Shown here piece after piece: positions 1 through 7,748 of a stretch of DNA of 64,000 nucleotides (the stretch's first letter is position 1; each line of letters begins with the position of its first letter). Under the pieces are notes generated by a model that made no database searches, was not told the DNA's origin, and saw only the letters and a program-made list of their open reading frames with translations. Position numbers and translations under genes: made by a program. The stretch covers positions 7,130,001-7,194,000 of the forward strand of contig NZ_CP080521.1 of NCBI RefSeq assembly GCF_019468565.1, read 5' to 3'. Source of the DNA: Pseudonocardia sp. DSM 110487. Its GTDB lineage: Bacteria > Actinomycetota > Actinomycetes > Mycobacteriales > Pseudonocardiaceae.

Positions 1-1
1 C

Positions 2-496
2 ATGATCAGCTACGAGGGCCTCCGCGGGCGGGAGCTCTGCCGCCGGCTCGCCCGGGGTGGATTCCGGCTGGCGGGGACCAATGCCGTCGGCGTGGCCGAG
101 ATGCGCGACTCCGGCCCGGACGAGCTGCTCTCCCTGCTGGAACAGCGGCTGGAACCGAGCGGCCTCACCACCGGCTTCGGTGGTCGGGTCGCCCTGTTGG
201 ACGCGATGATCCACCAACAGGACATCCGCAGGCCCCTCGGTGTCCCGCGCACGATCCCGGGTGAGCGGCTCGTCCCCGCCCTCTCGTTCGCCCGCTTCGC
301 GCCACCGATCGGGGCGTTCTGGCGCGCTCGCGGGCTCCGGCTGGTCGCGACCGACCTCGATTGGTCGGACGGGCGCGGACCCGAGGTGCACGGGCCCGGC
401 GAGTCCCTGCTGATGGCGATCGCCGGCCGCCGCGGCGTCGTCGAGGAGCTCACCGGTCCCGGCCAGGCCACGCTCGCCGCCCGCATCGGGAAGTGA
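2..496 (+). CDS. Maleylpyruvate isomerase-like (TIGR03083/DinB-fold) protein, 5' truncated by the window
   Basis: About 164 C-terminal residues are visible. The pattern LDWSDGRGPEVHGPGESLL followed by MAIAGRRG is typical of the C-terminal half of the actinobacterial TIGR03083 family, which is related to mycothiol-dependent maleylpyruvate isomerase and has a DinB four-helix fold. The ATG at base 2 is probably the Met of the family's metal-site 'HM' segment rather than the start, so roughly 40-50 residues lie outside the window. The substrate cannot be inferred. Its TGA stop directly abuts the stop of the convergent dehydrogenase gene, giving a shared TGATCA. Confidence 0.7.
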   Translation: MISYEGLRGRELCRRLARGGFRLAGTNAVGVAEMRDSGPDELLSLLEQRLEPSGLTTGFGGRVALLDAMIHQQDIRRPLGVPRTIPGERLVPALSFARFAPPIGAFWRARGLRLVATDLDWSDGRGPEVHGPGESLLMAIAGRRGVVEELTGPGQATLAARIGK

Positions 497-1687
497 TCAA
501 GCAGCGGGCTGCAGCAGCGTCTTCACCATCCCGTCCTTCTTCGCCTGGAAGGTGGCGTAGGCCTCCGGGGCGGCGTCGAGCGGGAGGCGATGGGTGGCGA
601 AGCCGTCCACGCCGAGCGGATCGCCTTCGACGAGCAGCGGGAGGATCTCGGGCACCCAGCGGTGGACGTTGGCCTGCCCCATGCGCAGCTGCACCTGCTT
701 GTCGAACAGGGTCAGCATCGGGAGTGGGTCGGCCATACCGCCGTACACACCGCTGATCGAGATCGTGCCGCCTCGGCGGACGAGTTCGACGGCCGCGTAG
801 AGCGCGTTCAGCCGGTCGGTGCCCGCGGTCTCCATGAGCTTGGCCGCCACCGGGTCCGGGAGGAGGCCCGCGATCGTGTGCGCGAGCTTGCCGACGGGCG
901 AGCCGTGCGCCTCCATCCCCACGGCGTCGATGACGGCGTCCGGTCCGCGCCCGCCGGTGCGGCCGCGGATGTGCTCGGCCAGGTCCCGTCTGTGCCCGGT
1001 CAGGTCGACCACCATGACGCCGTGCGCGCGCACCCGGTCCAGCCGCTCCGGAACCAGGTCGACCCCGATCACGTTCTCGATCCCCCGGTAGCGCGCGATG
1101 CGCGTACACATGTCGCCGATCGGCCCGAGGCCGAGCACGAGGAGCGACCCGCCCGGCGGCACGGCCGCGTACTCCACCGCCTGCCAGGCCGTGGGCAGCA
1201 CGTCGGAGAGGTACACGAAGCGGTCGTCCGGCGGACCGTCCGGCACCTTGATCGGCAACGTGTTGCCGAACGGGACCCGCAGGTACTCCGCCTGCCCGCC
1301 GGGCACGTGGCCGTAGAGCTTCGTGTAGCCGAACAGCGATGCGCCCTTGCCGTGCTCGTGCACCTGGGTGGTCTCGCACTGCGAGTGCAGGCCCTGTTCG
1401 CACATCCAGCACGTGCCGCAGGAGACGTTGAACGGCACCACCACGCGATCGCCAGGCCGGATGGCGGTGACCTCGGCCCCCACCTCCTCGACGACGCCCA
1501 TCGGCTCATGCCCGAGGACGTCGCCCTCGTCGAGGAAGGGGCCGAGGACCTCGTAGAGGTGCAGGTCGGAGCCGCAGATGCCGGACGAGGTGATGCGCAC
1601 GACCACATCGGTCGGTGCCTGGATCGTCGGGTCGGGCACGGTGTCCACGCGCACGTCGCGCTTGCCGTGCCAGGTGACCGCTCGCAT
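497..1687 (-). CDS. Zinc-dependent alcohol dehydrogenase (formaldehyde-dehydrogenase-like MDR)
   Basis: A 396-residue medium-chain dehydrogenase that should oxidise an alcohol or aldehyde adduct with NAD(P). The start is ATG at 1687 (MRAVTWHGKRDVRV), preceded by a strong GGAGGAG. Visible are the catalytic-zinc segment GICGSDLHLYE, GHEPMG, the structural-zinc cysteine cluster CGTCWMCEQGLHSQC and the nucleotide-binding run LVLGLGPIGDMCTRIARYRG. The order and length fit the glutathione-independent formaldehyde dehydrogenase-like branch common in actinobacteria. The substrate is not determinable from sequence. It is divergent from the SDR gene starting at 1776, with which it shares an 88-bp intergenic region. 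Confidence 0.88.
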   Translation of the reverse strand: MRAVTWHGKRDVRVDTVPDPTIQAPTDVVVRITSSGICGSDLHLYEVLGPFLDEGDVLGHEPMGVVEEVGAEVTAIRPGDRVVVPFNVSCGTCWMCEQGLHSQCETTQVHEHGKGASLFGYTKLYGHVPGGQAEYLRVPFGNTLPIKVPDGPPDDRFVYLSDVLPTAWQAVEYAAVPPGGSLLVLGLGPIGDMCTRIARYRGIENVIGVDLVPERLDRVRAHGVMVVDLTGHRRDLAEHIRGRTGGRGPDAVIDAVGMEAHGSPVGKLAHTIAGLLPDPVAAKLMETAGTDRLNALYAAVELVRRGGTISISGVYGGMADPLPMLTLFDKQVQLRMGQANVHRWVPEILPLLVEGDPLGVDGFATHRLPLDAAPEAYATFQAKKDGMVKTLLQPAA

Positions 1688-1775
1688 GAGGACTCCTCCC
1701 AGGGAAGTCGAACCGGAGGTCGAACCCATGCGATTCCCCGGATGGGTTGCCGGAAACGGGGGTAGGCCGTCGGGC

Positions 1776-2576
1776 ATGACCTCGTCCACCACCAGGCCAC
1801 TCGCCATGGTCACCGGCGCGTCGAGCGGGATCGGGCGGGAGCTCGCGCGCCAGTTCGCCGAGCACGGGTTCGACCTCGTCGTCAACGCCGAGGACGACCG
1901 GCTCGACGCGGCGGCCGCCGACTTGCACACCGCAGGCGCCGATGTCCGCGCCGTGCGCGCGGACCTGCGCACGGCCGACGGCGTCGAGCGGCTCTGGTCG
2001 GCCGTCATCGCCACCGGGCGCCCGCTCGTCGCCGCGGCACTGAACGCGGGCGTCGGGAAGGGCGGCGCGTTCGTCGACACCGATCCGCCCGACGATCTCG
2101 CGATCATCGACCTGAACGTCACCTCGACGGTGCGGCTGGCCAAGCACGTCCTGCGCGACATGATCGCCCGCGACGAAGGGCGCGTGCTGATCACGTCCTC
2201 GATCGCCTCGACGATGCCCGGCAGCTTCCAGGCCGTCTACAACGCGTCCAAGTCCTTCCTGCAGTCGTTCGCCGAAGCGCTGCAGGAGGAGCTGCGCGAC
2301 AGCGCGGTCACGGTCACGTCGCTCATGCCGGGCCCGACCGAGACCGACTTCTTCCGCCGCGCCGACATGGAGGACACGAAGGTCGGCGCGTCGGCCAAGG
2401 ACGACGCCGCTCAGGTGGCCCGGCACGGCTTCGAGGCGCTCATGAAGGGCGAGCGGCGGGTCGTCGCAGGCTCGCTGGGCACGAGGGCGCAGGAGGCCGT
2501 TGGCAAGGCCGTGCCCGATGCGGTCAAGGCGAAGATGCATCGGCGGATGGCGGAGCCGGGATCGGCCCGCCAGTAG
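1776..2576 (+). CDS. Short-chain dehydrogenase/reductase (classical SDR)
   Basis: A 266-residue NAD(P)-dependent oxidoreductase. The Rossmann motif TGASSGIG lies near residue 13, the NAG-like motif is LNAGVGKGG, and the active site is ITSS...YNASK, giving the Ser-Tyr-Lys triad. ATG 1776 (MTSSTTRPLAMVTGAS) is the best start; a G-rich stretch GGGGGTAGG precedes it. It is divergent from the alcohol dehydrogenase, so the two may be co-regulated. Its TAG stop forms part of the -10 element of the next gene. Substrate unknown. Confidence 0.88.
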   Translation: MTSSTTRPLAMVTGASSGIGRELARQFAEHGFDLVVNAEDDRLDAAAADLHTAGADVRAVRADLRTADGVERLWSAVIATGRPLVAAALNAGVGKGGAFVDTDPPDDLAIIDLNVTSTVRLAKHVLRDMIARDEGRVLITSSIASTMPGSFQAVYNASKSFLQSFAEALQEELRDSAVTVTSLMPGPTETDFFRRADMEDTKVGASAKDDAAQVARHGFEALMKGERRVVAGSLGTRAQEAVGKAVPDAVKAKMHRRMAEPGSARQ

Positions 2577-2579
2577 TGT
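2574..2579 (+). promoter_or_regulatory. Leaderless -10 element TAGTGT for the GNAT gene
   Basis: TAGTGT ends 8 nt before the GTG at 2587 and no Shine-Dalgarno sequence is present, the usual arrangement for a leaderless actinobacterial transcript. The first three bases are also the stop codon of the upstream SDR gene. Confidence 0.5.
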
Positions 2580-2586
2580 CCAGCAG

Positions 2587-3069
2587 GTGACGCTCCGGCC
2601 CGCCCGACGCGAGGACGCCCCCGCGGTCGCCGAGATCTGGCGCAGCGGCTGGCGCGACGGCCACCTCGGCCACGTCCCCGACGAGCTGGTCGCGGCGCGG
2701 ACGGACGACTCGTTCGACGTGCGCGCCGTCGAGCGGGCCGGCGACACGGTGGTCGCGGTCGTCGACGGCGCCGTCGCGGGGTTCGTGATGGTGGTCGGCG
2801 ACGAGGTCGAGCAGGTCTACGTCGCAGCGGCGCACCGGGGCACCGCGGTGGCGGCCACCCTCCTCGCGGAGGCCGAGCGCCTCGTCGGCGCGCGCGGGCA
2901 CGGGCACGCATGGCTCGCCGTGGTGGCCGGCAACAGCCGGGCCCGCCGGTTCTACGAGCGGAGCGGATGGACCGACGAAGGCCTGTTCGACCACATGGCG
3001 GAAGGACCGGACGGCCTCATCCGGGTCCCCGCGCACCGCTACGTGAAGCGGGTCGCGGCGAAGCCGTGA
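2587..3069 (+). CDS. GNAT family N-acetyltransferase
   Basis: A 160-residue Gcn5-related acetyltransferase that would move acetyl from acetyl-CoA to an amine. The start is GTG 2587 (VTLRPARREDAPAVAEIW). The acetyl-CoA loop region reads VEQVYVAAAHRGTAVAATLL, a variant of the usual R/Q-x-x-G-x-G/A, and the C-terminal ARRFYERSGW is a GNAT hallmark. It starts 10 bp after the SDR stop and probably has its own leaderless promoter. The acceptor substrate is unknown. Confidence 0.85.
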   Translation: MTLRPARREDAPAVAEIWRSGWRDGHLGHVPDELVAARTDDSFDVRAVERAGDTVVAVVDGAVAGFVMVVGDEVEQVYVAAAHRGTAVAATLLAEAERLVGARGHGHAWLAVVAGNSRARRFYERSGWTDEGLFDHMAEGPDGLIRVPAHRYVKRVAAKP

Positions 3070-3135
3070 AGTAGCGGCGCCTGCTGTGGCCAAGGGGCGG
3101 CACTACCGGAGGCGACGTCCGCCCAGGAATGGCCT

Positions 3136-3160
3136 GTTAGGACCCCCGATCGGGGGGTAT
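3136..3160 (+). promoter_or_regulatory. Candidate sigma-B/sigma-F-type promoter for the DUF4383 gene
   Basis: GTTA (3136-3139), then 15 bp, then GGGTAT (3155-3160). This resembles the GTTT-N15-17-GGGTAT consensus of actinobacterial stress and sporulation sigma factors. A 14-bp perfect palindrome CCCCCGATCGGGGG (3143-3156) lies in the spacer. The leader to the gene would be about 75 nt. Assignment is by eye only. Confidence 0.35.
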
Positions 3161-3239
3161 TGCGGTTTCAGGCGAACCGTTCGTCCGGGCAGCCCGAACC
3201 TACCTCGTCATCGGAACAACGAGTCCGAGGAGGATGGCC

Positions 3240-3686
3240 ATGACAACAAGTCCCAGCGGTGCCGTCGATGTCCGCCGACCCATTCAGCTCGCCGCACTCG
3301 TCGTAGGTGTGGTGTTCCTCCTGGTGGGTGTTCTCGGCTTCATCCCCGGCGTCACGTCGAACTTCGGTGAGATGGCGTTCGCGGGCCACCAGTCCGATGC
3401 GATGCTGCTCGGCGTGTTCCAGGTTTCGGTGCTGCACAACATCGTGCACCTGCTGTTCGGCGTCGCAGGGCTGGCGATGGCCCGTACCGCGACCGCTGCC
3501 CGCGACTTCCTGATCTACGGCGGCGTGATCTACGCCGTGCTGTGGGTATACGGGCTGGTGATCGGCCACGACAGCGCGGCGAACTTCGTGCCGGTCAACA
3601 CGGCCGACAACTGGCTGCACCTGGTGCTGGCCGTCGGCATGATCGCGCTCGGCTTCCTGGTCGGGCGGGATCGCCGCACCGTCTGA
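3240..3686 (+). CDS. DUF4383 integral membrane protein
   Basis: A 148-residue protein with four predicted membrane helices: residues about 15-36, the middle helix around VLHNIVHLLFGVAGLAMA, IYGGVIYAVLWVYGLVIG and WLHLVLAVGMIALGFLVG. The conserved HNIVHL and DNWLHL histidine motifs match DUF4383, a family of unknown function common in actinobacteria. Two in-frame ATGs exist at 3234 and 3240. The GAGGAGG at 3227-3233 touches the first and is correctly spaced only from the second, so 3240 is preferred. A sigma-B-like promoter upstream suggests stress induction. Confidence 0.8.
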   Translation: MTTSPSGAVDVRRPIQLAALVVGVVFLLVGVLGFIPGVTSNFGEMAFAGHQSDAMLLGVFQVSVLHNIVHLLFGVAGLAMARTATAARDFLIYGGVIYAVLWVYGLVIGHDSAANFVPVNTADNWLHLVLAVGMIALGFLVGRDRRTV

Positions 3687-3699
3687 CCGCCGGACACAC

Positions 3700-3738
3700 A
3701 ACCCGGAGGGCTGACCCGCCTGGTCAGCCCTCCGGGTT
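3700..3738. terminator. Bidirectional terminator hairpin, 17-bp perfect stem
   Basis: AACCCGGAGGGCTGACC (3700-3716) pairs perfectly with 3722-3738 across a 5-nt loop. It separates the convergent DUF4383 and LigD-polymerase genes. The right arm overlaps the last codons and stop of the polymerase gene, so the hairpin is partly coding. Confidence 0.8.
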
Positions 3739-4758
3739 GCGCGCGCGGCTGGGCTGCACCCGCATCGGCTCGCCCGGCATCTTCGGGTACTCCGGCGGGT
3801 ACGGCATGTCGCCGAGCCCTCGGTCGCGCTCGTCGGCGGCGTACCACTCGAGCACCCGCTCCAGCCCGCCAGCCGACTCGTCCATCGCGGCGTGCGGGTC
3901 GCCGTGCTCGGCGTAGAGCCCGGGGACGGTGCGCACGTCGAAGTCCTCGGGCTCGACGTCGGGCAGCGTCTCCCACGTCAGCGGCATCGAGACCGTGGCC
4001 CGTGGCCGCCCGCGCACCGACCACGCGGACGCGACCGTGCGGTCGCGCGCGGCCTGGTTGTAGTCGAGGAACACGCGCTCGCCGCGCTCCTCCTTCCACC
4101 ACGCGACGGTCGCCTTGTCCGGCGACCGTTCGGCGACCCGCCGGGCGATCGCGATCACGGCGTGCCGCACGGCCACGAAGTCCCACTCGGGGCGGATCCG
4201 GCAGAACACGTGGACACCGCGCCCACCGGACGTCTTCGGCCACCCGACGAGCCCGGCCTCGTCGAGCACCTCGCGCAGCACCGCCGCGACCGCGACGGCG
4301 TCGGCGAAGTCGGTGCCCGGCTGCGGGTCGAGGTCGATGCGCAGCTCGTCGGGGCGATCGGTGTCGGCGCGCCGGACGGGCCACGGGTGGAAGTCGAAGG
4401 TGCCCATGTTCGCCGCCCACAGCAGCACGGCCTGCTCGGTGGGGCAGAGCGAGTCGGCGGTGCGTCCGCTGGGGAAGGTCACCCGGGCGGTCTCGACGTA
4501 CGGAGGGGCGCCCTTCGGCAGCCGCTTGGCGAAGAACGGCTCGCCGTCCAGGCCGTCCGGGTAGCGCTTGAGGTTGGTGGGCCGCTCGCGCAGCGCGGTG
4601 AGGAGCGGCGCCGCGACCGCCCGGTAGTACTCGACGACCTCGCCCTTGGTGATCCCCCGCTCCGGGAAGTACACCTTGTCCGGGCTGGTCAGCCGCACTT
4701 CGCGATCGCCGTCCGGGCCCGGAACCGACAGCAGCACCGCCGCGCTCTTGCTCGCCAC
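3724..4758 (-). CDS. LigD-type polymerase/primase domain protein (stand-alone)
   Basis: A 344-residue protein made only of the LigD polymerase (archaeo-eukaryotic primase-like) domain, which in bacterial NHEJ fills gaps and adds ribonucleotides at double-strand breaks. Motifs seen are VYFPERGITKGEVVEYY, the metal-binding RIDLDPQPG, KTSGGRGVHVF and DYNQAARDRTVASAWSVR. There is no ligase or nuclease domain, and no Ku gene occurs in the window, so partners must be elsewhere. The start is GTG 4758. It is divergent from the small membrane protein at 4791. The exact NHEJ role is inferred from the family. Confidence 0.88.
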   Translation of the reverse strand: MASKSAAVLLSVPGPDGDREVRLTSPDKVYFPERGITKGEVVEYYRAVAAPLLTALRERPTNLKRYPDGLDGEPFFAKRLPKGAPPYVETARVTFPSGRTADSLCPTEQAVLLWAANMGTFDFHPWPVRRADTDRPDELRIDLDPQPGTDFADAVAVAAVLREVLDEAGLVGWPKTSGGRGVHVFCRIRPEWDFVAVRHAVIAIARRVAERSPDKATVAWWKEERGERVFLDYNQAARDRTVASAWSVRGRPRATVSMPLTWETLPDVEPEDFDVRTVPGLYAEHGDPHAAMDESAGGLERVLEWYAADERDRGLGDMPYPPEYPKMPGEPMRVQPSRARNPEG

Positions 4759-4790
4759 GACCGCGGACGCTACCCGCTACGCTGGCCGGG

Positions 4791-5096
4791 ATGCCCGATC
4801 TCCACGAACCGGACCACCCGGGTCGATCCCGGCAGTTCGACGACGAGCTGCTCGGGCTGGACCCGGACGACCCGGATGCGCAGGCCTTCGCCGAGCACCT
4901 CGACCGCATGCAGCACCAGCGCCCCGCCTTCACGGTGGAGGGCTACCTCGAGGGTGTCCGCGACTTCGCCGAGTCGGCCAACCGGGCCAAGGGCGGGCGC
5001 CGGTGGGCGGCCGTCGCGGTGGTCGCGCTGCTGCTTCTGGGCGTGGCATGGGTCGTGTGGGAGGCGCTGGTGTTCATGCTGGTCACGTTCCTCTAG
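4791..5096 (+). CDS. Small acidic protein with one C-terminal membrane helix
   Basis: A 101-residue protein not recognised as a named family. The first 70 residues are hydrophilic and acidic (DDELLGLDPDDPDAQ, AEHLDRMQHQRP). A single hydrophobic helix follows basic residues KGGRRWAA at the C-terminus, so it is probably tail-anchored with the acidic part in the cytoplasm. A TACGCT element (4778-4783) ends 8 nt before the ATG, suggesting leaderless transcription. Function unknown. Confidence 0.65.
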   Translation: MPDLHEPDHPGRSRQFDDELLGLDPDDPDAQAFAEHLDRMQHQRPAFTVEGYLEGVRDFAESANRAKGGRRWAAVAVVALLLLGVAWVVWEALVFMLVTFL

Positions 5097-5184
5097 CGGG
5101 CGCCGGCGCGGGGTGCCACGAGGGCACGTTCGTACGCGAACTGCCGGCCGCGGCCGGGTCGGTGCACCGGCCGAATCGCGGACA

Positions 5185-5190
5185 TAGTCT
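5185..5190 (+). promoter_or_regulatory. Leaderless -10 element TAGTCT for msrB
   Basis: TAGTCT ends 8 nt before the msrB ATG at 5198 and no ribosome site lies between them. Confidence 0.45.
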
Positions 5191-5197
5191 GGGAAGC

Positions 5198-5623
5198 ATG
5201 GATCCCGCCACCGAACCCGCCCCGAAGGTCGTCAAGTCCGATGCCGAGTGGCGCGCCCAGCTCACGCCCGCCGAGTACCAGGTCCTGCGCCAGGCCGGCA
5301 CCGAACGGCCGTTCACCGGCGAGTACACCGACGCCAAGACGAGGGGCGTCTACTCCTGCCGTGCCTGCGGCGCCGAGCTGTTCCGCTCCGACTCGAAGTT
5401 CGAGTCGCACTGCGGCTGGCCGTCGTTCTTCACCCCGCTGGCGGGCGACGCCGTGATCGAGCGCGTCGACACCAGCCTCGGCATGCGCAGGGTCGAGGTG
5501 GTGTGCGCCACATGCCACAGCCACCTGGGCCACGTGTTCGAGGGCGAGGGCTACCCCACGCCCACCGACCTGCGGTACTGCATCAACTCGGTGTCGCTCC
5601 GGTTGGAGCCCGACAGCGACTGA
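5198..5623 (+). CDS. msrB: Peptide-methionine (R)-S-oxide reductase
   Basis: A 141-residue MsrB that reduces methionine-R-sulfoxide in oxidised proteins. Zinc-binding pairs CRAC and CATC are present, along with the substrate segment FESHCGWPSFF and the catalytic cysteine in RYCINSVSL. Length and motif order are those of single-domain MsrB. It converges on hemQ with abutting stops (TGA/TCA, again TGATCA). A neighbouring hemQ is also found in mycobacteria. Confidence 0.95.
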   Translation: MDPATEPAPKVVKSDAEWRAQLTPAEYQVLRQAGTERPFTGEYTDAKTRGVYSCRACGAELFRSDSKFESHCGWPSFFTPLAGDAVIERVDTSLGMRRVEVVCATCHSHLGHVFEGEGYPTPTDLRYCINSVSLRLEPDSD

Positions 5624-6319
5624 TCAGGGGAGCGTCGCGACCAGTTCACCGGGCTGCACCCGCGGCCCGGTGAAGAACGGCGTCTCCTCACGGACGTGCC
5701 GGCGGGCGTCGGTGCCGCGGAGATGGCGCATCAGGTCGACGATCCGGTCGAGCTGGTCGGCCTCGAACGCGAGGATCCACTCGTAGTCGCCGAGCGCGAA
5801 CGACGACACCGTGTTGGCGCGGACGTCCGGGTAGTCGCGGGCCTCCATGCCGTGCTCGGCGAGCATCTTGCGGCGCTCGTCGTCGGGCAGCAGGTACCAC
5901 TCGTAGGAGCGGACGAACGGGTAGACGCAGATGTAGCGCCTCGGCTCCTCGCCCGCGACGAAAGCAGGGAGGTGGCTCTTGTTGAACTCGGCGGGCCGGT
6001 GCAGTGCGACCTGGCTCCACACCGGCGTGCTCGCCCGGCCGAGGGCGGTGGTGCGGCGCAGGTCGGCGTAGGCGCCCTGGAGGGCCTCGACGTTGTCGGC
6101 GTGCCACCAGACCATGTAGTCGGCGTCGGCCCGCAGGCCTGCCAGGTCGTACACGCCGCGCACCGTGACGCCCTTGCCGGCGAGCGCGTCGAGGAACTCG
6201 CCGAGCTGGCTCGCCGCGGCTCCGCGGTCGTCGCCGAGGCGCCCGGGCTCCACCCGGAACACCGACCACATGGCGTAACGAATAGCGCTGTTCAGCTCTG
6301 CGTAGTCGAGGCGTGCCAC
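5624..6319 (-). CDS. hemQ: Coproheme decarboxylase / heme synthase (chlorite-dismutase family)
   Basis: A 231-residue HemQ. It performs the last step of the coproporphyrin-dependent heme pathway, oxidative decarboxylation of coproheme to heme b. The segments YMVWWHADNVEALQ, CVYPFVRSYEWYLLP (containing the conserved tyrosine) and ANTVSSFALGDYEWILAFE are typical of actinobacterial HemQ. The GTG start at 6319 is preceded by CAGGAT (6326-6331, minus strand) 6 nt away, which looks leaderless. hemE and hemG lie about 3 kb further on the same strand, separated by unrelated genes. Confidence 0.92.
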   Translation of the reverse strand: MARLDYAELNSAIRYAMWSVFRVEPGRLGDDRGAAASQLGEFLDALAGKGVTVRGVYDLAGLRADADYMVWWHADNVEALQGAYADLRRTTALGRASTPVWSQVALHRPAEFNKSHLPAFVAGEEPRRYICVYPFVRSYEWYLLPDDERRKMLAEHGMEARDYPDVRANTVSSFALGDYEWILAFEADQLDRIVDLMRHLRGTDARRHVREETPFFTGPRVQPGELVATLP

Positions 6320-6343
6320 GCGTCCATCCTGCCACTCACGCCC

Positions 6344-6946
6344 TCAGCCACCGCCGGTGCCGGCAGTGGCGAGCAGCACGGTGGCGACGAGGCGGCGCGC
6401 GAGGTCCGCCAGCCGATCCTCGGCTGGCGCCTCCCCCGCGAAGTCGGCGAGGAACGCCTGCTGGAAACAGGCCCCGAGCAGCAGCTGAGCCACCGCCCGC
6501 GGGTCGGCGGATGGGACGAGCCTGCCCAGGCGCTGCTCGGCCGCGAGGTAGCGCGTCAGCCGTTCCTCGGGCGCGTGTGGCCCGCCGCCCAGCTCGCGGA
6601 CCCGGTCCCGGTGGGCAGCCAGCAGCGCCCGTGAGGAGTACAGCGAGACCGCGATCGGGAAGGAGTCGACGTAGAACCGGACGGCCGTGGCGACCAGCTC
6701 CTCCAGGTTCTCCCGCAGGTCACCCGCGCCTGCCCGCCGGTCGAGCTGGCCGAGCAGCGCGGCGAGTCCGGGCGTCTCCTCCTCGAGGACGCGCAGGAAG
6801 ATCTCCGTCTTGTCCTGGAAGTGCTTGTAGAGCGTGGCCTCCGAGTAGCCGGCGGCACGCGCGATCTCCTTGGTGGTCGCCCACGCGTAGCCCTGCTCGC
6901 GCATGATCCGGGCCGCCGCGCCCAGGATTTCCTCCCGTGTCCCCAC
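6344..6946 (-). CDS. TetR family transcriptional regulator
   Basis: A 200-residue repressor-type protein. The N-terminal helix-turn-helix (REEILGAAARIMREQGYAWA, then TTKEIARAAGYSEATLYKHF) is followed by a helical ligand-binding domain. GTG 6946 has a GAGGAGG-type ribosome site upstream. It is divergent from the NmrA-like gene at 7041. A 24-bp perfect palindrome and a second inverted repeat in the shared intergenic region are the obvious operators, so it should control itself and that gene. The ligand is unknown. Confidence 0.9.
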   Translation of the reverse strand: MGTREEILGAAARIMREQGYAWATTKEIARAAGYSEATLYKHFQDKTEIFLRVLEEETPGLAALLGQLDRRAGAGDLRENLEELVATAVRFYVDSFPIAVSLYSSRALLAAHRDRVRELGGGPHAPEERLTRYLAAEQRLGRLVPSADPRAVAQLLLGACFQQAFLADFAGEAPAEDRLADLARRLVATVLLATAGTGGG

Positions 6947-6982
6947 GCAGCCTCCTCAGCAGGTCCTCAGCCGCCACTTGAC

Positions 6983-7006
6983 GGGTGAGTGAGTACTCAC
7001 TCACCC
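6983..7006. promoter_or_regulatory. TetR operator: perfect 24-bp palindrome
   Basis: The half-site GGGTGAGTGAGT (6983-6994) is followed directly by its exact reverse complement (6995-7006). TGAGTGAGT-ACTCACTCA is a recurrent operator form for this TetR type. A shorter related inverted repeat, GAGTG-TT-CACTC (7014-7025), lies just before the ribosome site of the downstream gene and may be a second, weaker site. Confidence 0.75.
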
Positions 7007-7040
7007 TAGCGGTGAGTGTTCACTCCCCCAAGGAGGACGC

Positions 7041-7673
7041 ATGAACATCACCGTGTTCGGGGCCACCGGCGGAACCGGGCGGCACGTCGTCGCACAGGCG
7101 CTCGACGCCGGGCACCAGGTCACCGCCGTCGTCCGGGACGCCGCCCGGCTCACCGTGCCGGCGCGGCCGGGCCTGACCGTCTTCACCGCCCCGCTCGACG
7201 ACCGCGCGGCCGTGCTGCAGGCCGTCACGGAGGCCGACGCCGTCGTCGATGCGCTCGGGGTGCGCGTGACGGGCCCGACCACCTTCCGCGCCGACACCGC
7301 ACGCGTCGTCACGGCGGCGATGCGCGACGCGGGCGTGCGCAGGCTCGTGGCGGTGAGCGCGAGCGGCGCGCACACGACGGGTGACAGCCTCCCGATCCGG
7401 CTGCTGGTGAAGCCGGTACTGGGGCAGTTCCTCCGGCACCAGTTCGCCGACATGCTGGCCATGGAGGAGGTCGTGCGCGCGAGCGGCCTCGACTGGACGA
7501 TCGTGCTACCCCCTCAGCTCACCGACCGGCCGGCCACCGGGCGGATCCGCCGCCGTGTCGGGGGCAACGTCCGCGGCTCCTACACGATGACCCGCGAGGA
7601 CCTCGCCACCGCCGTGCTGCAGGCCATCACCGACGTGGAGGTACGCGGCGCCGCGCTCTCGGTGGCGGGCTGA
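7041..7673 (+). CDS. NAD(P)-binding NmrA/SDR-a5-like oxidoreductase
   Basis: A 210-residue atypical SDR with the N-terminal dinucleotide motif FGATGGTGRHVV and the later signatures RLVAVSASGA and DWTIVLPPQL. These are typical of NAD(P)H-binding proteins resembling biliverdin reductase B or NmrA. AAGGAGGA (7030-7037) is a strong ribosome site. It is divergent from the TetR gene and the 24-bp operator sits in between, so it is probably derepressed by that regulator's ligand. The reaction is unknown. Confidence 0.85.
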   Translation: MNITVFGATGGTGRHVVAQALDAGHQVTAVVRDAARLTVPARPGLTVFTAPLDDRAAVLQAVTEADAVVDALGVRVTGPTTFRADTARVVTAAMRDAGVRRLVAVSASGAHTTGDSLPIRLLVKPVLGQFLRHQFADMLAMEEVVRASGLDWTIVLPPQLTDRPATGRIRRRVGGNVRGSYTMTREDLATAVLQAITDVEVRGAALSVAG

Positions 7674-7748
7674 TCCCCCGGTTCGCCGCGCCCGCCACCC
7701 ACCGGCACGATGTGACCCCGACGGGTGACGATGATCGGAAGGGGCCGA

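Noticed and set aside
590..1765. 391-codon His/Arg-rich frame antisense to the alcohol dehydrogenase
   Set aside because: Composition of a shadow frame; the minus strand encodes a complete zinc dehydrogenase.
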